Below are positions 19,131 to 28,474 of a DNA stretch of 33,438 nt, piece after piece. The stretch covers positions 3,630,336-3,663,773 of the forward strand of contig BFEA01000007.1 in NCBI GenBank assembly GCA_003427395.1, given 5' to 3'. The stretch is from Chara braunii (taxonomy: Eukaryota; Streptophyta; Charophyceae; Charales; Characeae). A program made the translations under genes and the position numbers. The notes beneath the pieces are model-generated. The model made no database searches. It saw nothing but the letters and a program-made list of their open reading frames with translations, and was not told where the DNA came from. Positions within the stretch are counted from its first letter, which is position 1. Each line of letters opens with the position of its first letter.

Positions 19131-22100
19131 AGGGTATTCGCACACCGACAGCGAGTGACCTTCTTTGATGAACTAAGATTAGTCTTACCAGATGCGGATC
19201 ACATAGTGTTAGGGGGGGACTTGAACACCTCCCTAGACACTAACCAGTACCATTCCGGGTGTCCGAAAGACTCTCTGGCATAAATCGATCTTATGGCAGA
19301 CCTGAAGCTGCAGACTCATACCGCTATTTAAACCCGACTGAGCAGGGTTTCACGTGGTTCTCTCATCGCGGGCAGGGTAGAAGGCTAGACTACCTCCTGA
19401 CGGTCAGGAAACTTAAAGAGGGACTGGTCAGTGTGGCGGCAATTAATAGTCCGATCTCAGACCATAAGTCTGTGCTGGGAGTATTCAATCTGGGTCAGGA
19501 CAACGCTCGAGGCCGTGGCTACTTCAAGCTGAACACAACGAACTTGAGAGTGAAAGGGATGAACGAGTAGACCTGGGAGTTTTGGAAGAGGTGGGAGAAG
19601 CAGAAGGAGAACTTCCCGACCTTGGCGGAATGGTGGGAAGGGGGAACCAATACTATATCTAACTTTCTGAACTGTTTCTCCAAGATTTTGGCTCTGCAAA
19701 GGAATAAGGAAGAAAAAAAATGCTGAAAGAGAATCCTAGACGCTGAAGAGAAAATGAAACAACATCTCACCTCAGAACTGGTTTGGGGAAAAGAAAGGGC
19801 TCGCAGGATGGCAGAATGGGACGCGCTGCAGCAGAAGAAGTCAGACGAATGGACAAAGCGGTTGAAAGTTAAAGGTCTCGTGGTGTACGACAGAATGACA
19901 CGAGAGACCTTTCAAAGATTGGCCCCGTCCAGATCCGGCCCAACCATGAAAGAACTGAGACATCCGTTCGAAGAGGAAGAACCAACACCAGTAGCCCCGA
20001 CCGATCTCTGCAGATATGTGGTGCTCTACTACCGGGACATCCTGACCTCTAGAAGGGTCGAGGAGGGACCAGACGCAGACCTCTTAGTAAACTCATCTCA
20101 CTGGGATAACACGAAAGTCAGACTAAGCACGCAAGGCCGGTTAGACCTGGATCGCCAAATCACAGTGGAGGCGGTTGAAGAGGCCTTGAAGGTGATGGCC
20201 AACGGCAAGATACCAGAAAACGACGGGTTGCTGACGGAGTTCTACAGACAAGACTGGCGGGTGCTGGGAGAAGACCTAGTCGCGGTGTACAACGAGATTC
20301 AACTAGGAGGGAGACTACCAGTCAGTGCCTGCAAAGGTATAATCTCACTGTTATTCAAGAAGGGAGATACGAACGAGATCCGGAACTGGAGACCTATCTC
20401 GTTGCTAAATGTCTCATACAAAATCCTAGCTAACGTGCTAGCTAGGAGACTAGGTAGATATTTCCCACTGTTGGTAGCAACTGATCAAGCAGTCTTTGTG
20501 AAGGGGAGATTGATTTATGAGAATATAGTGACCGCGATAGAGATTCTGAAGGTAGTGGATCAGGAAGACTTGGACTTTGCCATCCTTCTCCTGGACATGG
20601 AGAAGGCATATGACCGGGTGAATTGGTCATATGCGATAACCACTCTGAGATGGATGGGGTTTGGCGAGAACTTTTGCACCTGGGTGATTGCTTTGTACTC
20701 CCTCTCAACTGCCTTAGTCATGGTTAACGGTCATATCTATGCAAAGTTCAAGATCTCACGTTCCCTCCGCCAGGGATGCCCGCTGGCGCCGCTTCTGTTC
20801 GTGGTCCACCTGGAAGCCCCGCTAAACAACATATGGGCGCACGAGAGTATAGTTGGATTATAGTTGGGCCAACAGGTCTGCAAGGTGAAGGCCTTATCAG
20901 ATGATCTTTTCGTGGTCACCAAAAACACAGCTGAGTCGATGACAGCTCTGCGAAAGTGCCTTAGTCAGTATGAGCTCCTCTCCGAAGCAGCTATTAACTG
21001 GTCAAAGTCTTTATTTTTTCTTCCGGAAGGCTCCCCACCTGCTGCAGAATGGGGAATGAGGAGGATTCAACAAGACGAGTCGAAAAGATTTTTGGGAGTC
21101 CAGGTGGGACTGAAATCGTGCATCATGCGACAAAAGGCGATTTTTCAAAGCAAGGTTCTTCAGAGAATGAACACTTGGGGCATGGCCCCCCATTTGTCAC
21201 TGTTAGGAAGAGCATTGGTGATCAATGTAGCGCTATTTGCTCTACTCACCTTCGTTGGTAACATCAGACCGCTAGGGAGAAAAACACTAACGGTGGTGAA
21301 ACGGAAGGCAACGAGGTTTGTCTGGAAACCTTACGCAGAAGAAGGTTCCAACGTGATGTCGAAGGTAGCGTGGGACCTCATCTGCGAGCCCAGAATGGAA
21401 GGCAGATTGGGGTTGGCGGACCCAGGGAGAAGGAATACAGCGATGTTGGCACAGTGGGTGGTCCGCGCTATTTGCTCAGATAAAAACCCGCACTGGTTAC
21501 TTCTGGGGGAACGTATCCTGAGTAGGGAATGGAATCTCAAACGTCCTGCAGACGTTTGAATTTGCATCTGGATTAATTGTTATCTTAGGAAAATAATCAA
21601 CTCAAAATTCTGGCAGGCCGTTCTAAGGGCATGGAGAAAGGTTAAACCGGAGGGTTGTTGCCCACCAAGGACAAAGGAAGATGTTTTGTCTCAAATCATC
21701 TTCGAGGACCAGAAGATAAGGGATCGAAATGGCCAGATGTTAATGGCGAACTCTGCATCAGGGAGCTTTGGGAAAGCCTGGATGGAGCATGGAATCTCCC
21801 GTCTGAGAGATCTGTGGAACGCCCTCACAGGGACCTGACATCAGGATGAGGAGCTCGAAGCGAAGCTGAAACCAACAAAATTCATAAAAGAAAGGAAAAG
21901 GCAAGTGCTCGAAGCGATTCCGGAGGAGTGGCTTCAAATCCTGGATCCGGCGGGGGTTAACCCAGTTGGGACATGGTATGAAACCACCCCAAACGCAGAA
22001 GGCAGAAATTTTTTGAAATTGGTGGAGTTGTCGGAGGTGGGTGGCAGGAAATTCGAACAGTGGTACTCTCAAGGAGAGGAGGGCACCCTGGTACAATATG

Positions 22101-23013
22101 AAGGCGAAGGTCGCTGGGTAACGATACCCAAAGGCCAGGTTCAGGAGATACGAGTGAGGGAATCCGTCGATGAAGGAGTGTGGACGGTCACGCCATGGAA
22201 CCACGGTCAACCAATAGCAGAACAAAGGGGGACCCAAATGAGTGGGGTTGCGGAGGAAAGGGGCCTACGGGGGATACTCTCCCCCTGGACGGTTACTCCT
22301 TGAAACTTGCCTACGAAGTGCAGCAACCAGCGAAGACACCTCTCATGATGGCCACATAAAGGTGGCAACGGGTTTACCCAGAAGAGAAGTAGAGTGGATC
22401 AGCGGGGCACTAAAAAAATGCTGGGAGCAAATCGCAGAGGCGCCAAACGCCAGGGCAGCTTCGCTCCTCTAGCTGGAATCGCTGCTGGCAACCCCTTCAG
22501 TTGTTTCCCTGATAAGCCGTGACTGCAAGGTTGAGGCTCAGTGCAAAAGGTGCAGGTGGCCATTTGAGTCCACCACCCACATCTGGTGGGACTGCTCAGC
22601 GTCAAAACGAATCTGGGAATGGTGGGACAAGGAATGAAAGGTGTAGACTAGGGAGGGGCTAATCTGGGATAGGAAGTGGGTGCTCTTGGGAGGAATCCCT
22701 GAAGAGTTGCAGTTGGGGAAGGGATGGGGATATGTTGCTCAGGCTGTTCGGGCAGGTGAATTTTGGGTCATCTGGATGGAAAGGAAACAGAGCTCAGTTT
22801 GAGGGGAAGATCATGCCAGACTCAGAAATCAAGTCCACCTTCAAGATGGAAATCAGACGAATGATACAGGCAAACTAGAGAAGGAAGGTGGTTTCAAGTA
22901 GGGGGCGGGGAACAAGGTTGACATGGTTCAGAGAAACCTGGGCTCAGGGTGGGAGGCTGGTGACCATAGGAAGTGGCGATAAGCTACTCTTCTCATACTG
23001 GCTAGTTAGCTAG
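19131..23013 (+). pseudogene. LINE B ORF2, endonuclease C-half, RT, cysteine motif
   Basis: Endonuclease second half: VLGGDLNTS (about 19220) and, after a frameshift near 19270, SDHKSV (Tyr of the usual SDHYPV replaced by Lys). From 19259 to 22303 one frame continues, broken only by stops: 19568 (Trp in LINE C), about 19724, 20861 (Gln in LINE C), 21557 (Trp), 21838 (Trp) and 22301. RT motifs: PENDGLLTEFY, PISLLNVSYKILA, LLDMEKAYDRVNW, SLRQGCPLAP, and LSDDL at 20900-20905, where ADD is usual. A CX2CX8HX4C motif lies at 22542-22595, followed by IWEWW. The C-terminal tail after a frameshift ends at the TAG 23011-23013. The longest open piece is 369 codons (19754-20863). Non-functional, but only a few mutations from open. 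Confidence 0.92.
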
Positions 23014-23145
23014 ACATACCAGGGCACTCGGTTGGCATCCGCAGTAGGAGGCAGAAGTGAGGGGGGTATTGAGAGTGTCCAGAAGTAAGTGGAACTGAGT
23101 TAGGTTCCAACCGCCGCCGTAGGCCGGTTGAGAGTAGATCTTTGG
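19131..23145 (+). mobile_element. LINE B, 3' part
   Basis: Plus-strand continuation of the LINE, from the middle of the endonuclease through RT, cysteine motif and C-terminal tail to a 3' UTR that aligns with the start of LINE C's 3' UTR (ACATACCAGGGCACTCGGTT at 23014-23033 against ACGTACCTGGGCGCTCGGTT in LINE C). Homology fades by about 23145, and neither the CCCCGGCCTC box nor a poly(A) is present, so the 3' end has been lost. It lies tail to tail with LINE C. Confidence 0.9.
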
Positions 23146-23213
23146 TAAAAGGAGCTCTTCATCGGTTTGCTTTACTGTTTGGGGCTTTCCTTTTTTACTT
23201 TTCCAGTTTCTCA

Positions 23214-23650
23214 GGGGCTCGTTCGACACTCCTTGGGGCGTCCTCGGAGCCCGAGGAAAAATTCCTTTTAGTCAAAAGGAAATTTGGGCCCTTCGTTCCA
23301 CTTCCGATAACGTTTCCTCGGAGCGATGTCAAAAAAGAAAAAAGGAAAAAAAAAAACAAATGTGCTTAAGGCCTTCAGCCAATAGAGTGCCGCCACGATC
23401 CAGATTCTCGGTTGTAACGTCTCTCTACGCGTGTGTCCGCTCCTCTCCGTGAAACGCGTATTCCTTTTGCCCAAGGGACCTCGTGAGGTCCCTTGGGCAA
23501 AAGGGAGAAATGGTTGGGGAATCCTCGAAGCCCGAGGAATTTCCTTCGGAGTGTTTTCACTTTTTTTTTTCCCGACTGCAACCCCGAGGATAAGTGGAAC
23601 GAACAATTCCTCGGGGACTTTACGCGCCCGAGGAGTGTCGAACGAGCCCC
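23214..23650. mobile_element. 437-bp foldback MITE, PIF/Harbinger (Tourist)-like
   Basis: The termini GGGGCTCGTTCGACACTCCT (23214-23233) and its inverted copy ending in CGAGCCCC at 23650 are perfect over about 20 bp. Both ends are flanked by TCA (23211-23213 and 23651-23653), a 3-bp target duplication. Inverted complementarity extends inward with gaps (GTTCCACTT near 23300 against its complement near 23600). No transposase. A 3-bp duplication with a GGGGC-type TIR fits Tourist-like MITEs; TCA instead of the usual TAA/TTA keeps the superfamily call tentative. Confidence 0.85.
23463..23504. repeat. perfect 20-bp palindrome with 2-nt spacer inside the MITE
   Basis: The left arm (23463-23482, beginning CCTTTTGCCC and ending GACCTC) and right arm (23485-23504) are exact reverse complements around GT. 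It is off the MITE centre, so it is not just the middle of the foldback. Confidence 0.95.
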
Positions 23651-23806
23651 TCATTCCGTTTCTCTCTACTTCTTCTTCGCATTAAAGTAGACATCGTAGG
23701 TTGGGTAGTAGATTGACAGGTAAGTTGGGGAGGGGTTCGTTGTGCGAAATAAGTCCACTTTGGGAAACAGGGTAGGGTTTTTTTTTTTTTTTTTTTTTTT
23801 TTTTTC

Positions 23807-24144
23807 CTGGAAACCTGCTCCTTTCTATTCGTGGGGAGCTGCACGAGTTGGGAATCGGGCCCAACGTCCCTAATAATATTCGATAGAGGCCGGGGTCCTC
23901 ACAGTCTACCCGGAGTCTGGGAGCATTACCCAGTTTCGCTTACGGGTCGGAACCCGAGGGGACCAACCCCCTGGACAAGCAAACATAACATCAAAATCCC
24001 TCTACAGTTAAATACTCATACACGCCCCTAACACGGGGCGCTGGAACCAAGTTCCCAGCGGACCAATTGACGCTCCTAGCGAACCCCGCCATCCCCTTTC
24101 TACTGCCTTCCTACTGTGGAAATAGAACCGAGCGCCCAGGTACG
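23807..24144 (-). other. LINE C 3' UTR
   Basis: Non-coding region between the ORF2 stop and the poly(A). Its 5' portion aligns with LINE B 23014-23100 and its 3' portion with the ends of LINEs A and D (TGTGAGG then CCCCGGCCTC near 23890-23910). This gives the four copies a common 3' end. Confidence 0.8.
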
Positions 24145-27100
24145 TCACAAGTCACTCAGGAGCCAATCATTCAACACCAGATTACTCTCCTTGATCTCTG
24201 CCAGTGTTCCCCTGGCAGCCCACGTTGCCTCGAACCAGGCCATTCCACTGAGCTTCTGTTTGGCACAGGTCACCTTCCGTCTCCAGTCTACCTTGATAGC
24301 ATGTCGTATGTGCCTTTTTGCAAGTTCCTTGATGTTCTTGTCGGAGATGAAGCGGCCTTCGAAGGTGTTTTTGTTCCTGACCTCCCATATTACCAAGAAT
24401 AAACACGCCCTGAGGGTCTGCGCTACGTATCCCCATCCCTTGTCCAGGCTCAGTCCTTGTGGTACACCCCCAAACAGTGTCCAGTGGTCATCCCAATCGA
24501 AGGCGGGACCACTTATCCGCTCCCATTGGTTTTTCCACCAGACCCAGATCCTTTGTGACAGTGGACAGTACAACCACAAGTGAGTGGTAGACTCAAAAGG
24601 ATACTTGCAACGGGTGCACTAAAGTGAAATTTTCATCCCTCGTTCGGCTAACCACACTGCCGAAGGAGTAGCTAGGAGTGACAGCAGCCACAAGAGTGCT
24701 GCTGCCCTTGGTATTGGAATCCCCTGCAGTTGGGCCCAACATCTTCGGATGTCCTGGAGCACAATTTCCTCCTCTGCGGTTCTGACTTGTGCCCATCTGC
24801 TGATAGCTACTGAGGCCGGAGTTCTTCCGGACCTCAGTAGATCATGTCCCCCGGCTGAATTGTAATCTGTAAGTCAGGCTTCCTGTGAGACCAGAGCTTG
24901 GGGTCTAAGCGCAAAGTGCGGACTGGGGCTCCGTCCGCCCACACATTGCAGTTCCATGTACCATCTTCGGTGCAGGCTTCACGGACCCTTATCTGAAGTA
25001 GCCTGCCCAACGGTCTGTTACACAGAACCTCGCTGTCCGGGACTCGTAGTTGAAGGGCTTCTGAACCAGGGTCTCTCGCCCATGCCTGGAATTGTCTGCT
25101 ACCATCTGTTTCATATGCTACCAACTTCCACATTTCTTCAGATTGCTCAGGACAGCCACCCAAGTTACTAGTAACAAACCAGGTCCCCGGGGGGTCAGCT
25201 CCTTCTGGACTCAGGAGGAGTTTCCACTCCGGGGGGATGGCCGCCCTCATTTGGGCTGCCCTTTCCTGTGTCTGTCCTAGTCTTCCCAGACTAATCCTCA
25301 GGTCCTCATCTTTCTGCCATTGTCCAGTTGTCTCATCCCAGAGGTCTGCCACCTTCAGGATCCCTCTTTCAATCCAGGCCCTCCCAAAAGCTTTCGGTGC
25401 AGTGCCTGCTGAAAAAGGCCTGCCCTTCTCGTTCCGGATGGCTGGGTTGTCGAAGAGGGGTTGCATTAATACCTCCTCCCTGGTAACCGGTGGGACCCAC
25501 TGTCTTGGGCCCACCTTCCTCCAGGCCTTTAGGACGTCGTTCCAAAATTGAGACTGTGTACGCCTGCGCAAGAATGAATCCAGCATGCAGCAGGTCCACA
25601 CGTCTCTTGGTTGTGGTAGATGCCAGTCCTTTGCCAGTATCATCTCTGCTAGAAGAATCCAGTGGTCCTCAGAGTTGCCTGAGATTACTTCAACCAGCCA
25701 TTTCGCGAGCATCGCTGCATTTTGACAGGCTGGGTCTAGCATCCCCAGTCCCCCTTCGTCCCGCGGGGAGCATATCAAGTCCCAGGCCACTTTGGTGATG
25801 AATCTATTTGTCTCTTTACCGACCGACTTCCACAAAAATTTAGCTGCGACTCTGGGGACTACCTTGATTAGCTGCTTACCTAACGCTCTAACCGTACCAA
25901 CAAACCAAAGCAGGGCGAACAGCGCCACATTGGTGACTAGTGCTCAGCCGAATAACGAGAGGTGTTGGGCTGGGCCCCACGCTGCAATGCGACAGACCAC
26001 CCTCTGCTGAATCAGGTCATTCTGAGTATCGGTGCATCTTCCCAGTGCTATCTGCACGCCCAGATACCTTTCTGAGCTGTTACTTGTCACCCTTTTCATT
26101 CCCCACTCTACAGCCAAAATATAGTTCCCTGGAAGCAGATAAATAGACTTGTTCCGGTTTACAGCCGCCTCCGAGAGGCGGCAGTACTCAAGGAGGCAGT
26201 CCTTCAGTGCCAGCATTGATTCCTTGGAGTTCTCAGAGATAGCCATGAGGTCATCCGCAAGCGCTTTTACTCGGCACTCGCGGTGCTGCACTTGCAGTCC
26301 CTGAATTTGTGGGTGCTGTCTAATGTTACACACTTAGCCCTCCAGCTGAATTACAAACAGGAGAGGGGTGAGTGGACAGCCTTGGCGCAGTGACCTTGTG
26401 AGGGGGAATGCCTCTGAGATGTGACCGTTAACTGTGACTGATGCAGTCGAAAAGGCATACAGAGCAATGACCCATTTACAAAAATTCTGACCGAATTGGA
26501 GGACTTTCAATGATGTGAGTACATAGGCCCAGTTCACCCTATCGTACGCTTTTTCTAAGTCTAGCAGTAAAACCGCCATGTCTATCTCCTCTTGCTGAAT
26601 CCATTCTAGTGCCTCAATCGCCGTCACTATATTATCGAAAATTGACCGGCCTTGGATGAATGTCGCCTGATCTCTGTTTATCAGATCTGGTAAGTACCTT
26701 CCTAGCCTCCTAGCTAGCAACTTTGCTAAAATTTTGTACGATACATTTAGTAACGAGATAGGCCGCCAGTTTCTAATCTCAGCTTTGTCCCCCTTCTTGT
26801 ACATGATGGTGATGATGCAATGGGCCATGCCTTTAGTCAGTCGACCGCCAATCAGGATTCCGTTATAGATCTGCAACAAATGCGGGAAGAGAATGTGGCC
26901 GTTTTGCAGATAGAATTCTACCGGGAAGTCGTCGCCTCCCGGTGATTTACCCTTTGCCATATTGTTGGTGGTTTCCACTATTTCTTCCAGCGAGACTAGT
27001 CTGTCCAAATCCAGTTTGCCCGACGTTGACAGCCGGACAGTCAGTGTGTCCCAGTGAGTTGAATCAGAAGACAGATCCGTGTCCGGTGGTTCCCCAGGCC

Positions 27101-28386
27101 TCCGTGAGGTTAGTATGTCCTTGAAATACATGACTGCGTATGCGCACATTGCCCTTGAGGAGGACGCCTGGTTGGCTTCTGGAACGAATGGGTGGTTCAG
27201 CAACTTCATGGACTGCGCTGAGCGTTTGGGCAGCAAACGTTGAAAGGATTCTTTGGTCATTCGGTCATAGACCGAGATACCATTGACCGTCAACCGCTCC
27301 GCTCATTCCTCTGACCGTTGTTGTTGCAGGTCCTCCCATCTGGCCAGCAATCTGAACCTTTCTGTTGCCCAAACCGCTGCTGATACCGGGTGAGCATCCA
27401 TCCTCTCTTCTACCCATTGTAATTCTCTCAAGCAAGTTTGTTCCTCTTTATTTCGTTCCGCTGCTAGAATCGTGGAAAAAATGTTCAAAAAGTTTGCTGC
27501 AATCGCAGTTCCGGCGTCCCACCATTCCCCTGCTGACGGAAAGTACTTCTGAGCCCTTGGCCATTTAGAAAAGAAGGCTTTCACCCAGGCCGATAGGCCT
27601 GGGTCTTTGAAGTTCTGCACATTAAGCCTAAACGAACCCACTACCGCGGTCAATCGCCTCAAGCATCTGAAAGGAAAGCTTTACTGGGTAGTGGTCAGAC
27701 ATTGAATGTCTGATCACTTCCACATTGTGTACTGCGTCCCACCAGTTTGGACTCGTCAGCCCATAGTCCAGTCTTCTTCGTGCTCCCATTGTGTTCCCTA
27801 TCGTGGCTGTGGAAGTCCAGGTAATCCCAAGGTCAGTTGGGTGGATAAGCCTGTAAGCATTGCACAGGTCCAACTCGGTCATATAGTCAATGAGTGCAAG
27901 AATATCTGGTGAGCCGGCTCTCGTGCCTAAAACGTCGTCAATGGAGCAGTTCCAGTCCTTAACTACCTGCAGATTATCTACATTCGGGGTGTAGGAGATT
28001 AAATCTTCCAAAAATCTAGTCCGTTCCGATCTGTCTACCGGTGCGTACACAGTCATGATAGCCCATTCTGCCCCATAGGCTGCAAACTTTATCCATGCCC
28101 AGCGCCCCCAAAGATCCATTGCGTGATCCAGGATTTCAATCGGTAGGTCCCTGTGTATTAATATCCCTACCCCCCCTCTTGTGCCTACCGCAGGGTACCA
28201 CAGTTGTGGTCCATCCCACCACAGTCCTAGTTCTGTGATTTTCCGTTCATCCAATTTTGTCTCCTGTAAACAGGATATGTGAATACGGTGGTGGTGCAGC
28301 CAGGCCTTGAGTCTTGCCCTCTTTCCCTTCCGTGTGGTGTTGCCCATACCTCTCAGATTCCACGATATCACATTACACCTGTCCAT
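24145..28386 (-). pseudogene. LINE C ORF2: APE endonuclease, reverse transcriptase, zf-RVT-like motif
   Basis: Starts MDRCNVISWNLRG at 28386. The endonuclease covers residues 1-240 with Asn10, Glu42 (LQETKL), Tyr114 (VYAPVD), Asp144-Trp-Asn146, Asp207 and Ser-Asp-His 230-232 (SDHYPV). The usual Gly before the catalytic Asp is Lys (VKDWN). A frameshift near 27650 follows. Then one frame runs from 27662 to 24834 with stops at about 27300 (Trp in LINE B), 26331 (probably Leu) and 25941 (Arg). RT motifs: PGGDDFPVEFY, PISLLNVSYKILAK, LLDLEKAYDRVNW, SLRQGCPLTP and LADDL (26250-26255), all catalytic Asp present. A second shift near 24830 leads to the CX2CX8HX4C motif (24618-24565), preceded by a TAG, and a tail with IWEVRNKNTFEG. 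No RNase H domain is visible. Confidence 0.94.
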
Positions 28387-28474
28387 TCACATTGGGTTTT
28401 TGTCCCCTGGATTGGATGATGGGGGCTGACGAGAGTCCCCTGGATCCACTGTGCGAATGAGGGGGTCGTGTGCC

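Noticed and set aside
19259-22303. Reassigned stop codons (TGA or TAG read as Trp or Gln)
   Set aside because: Stops replace Trp, Arg, Gln and probably Leu; TGG, CGA and CAG are used normally in the same frames; and LINE C ORF1 is open under the standard code. Decay explains the pattern better.
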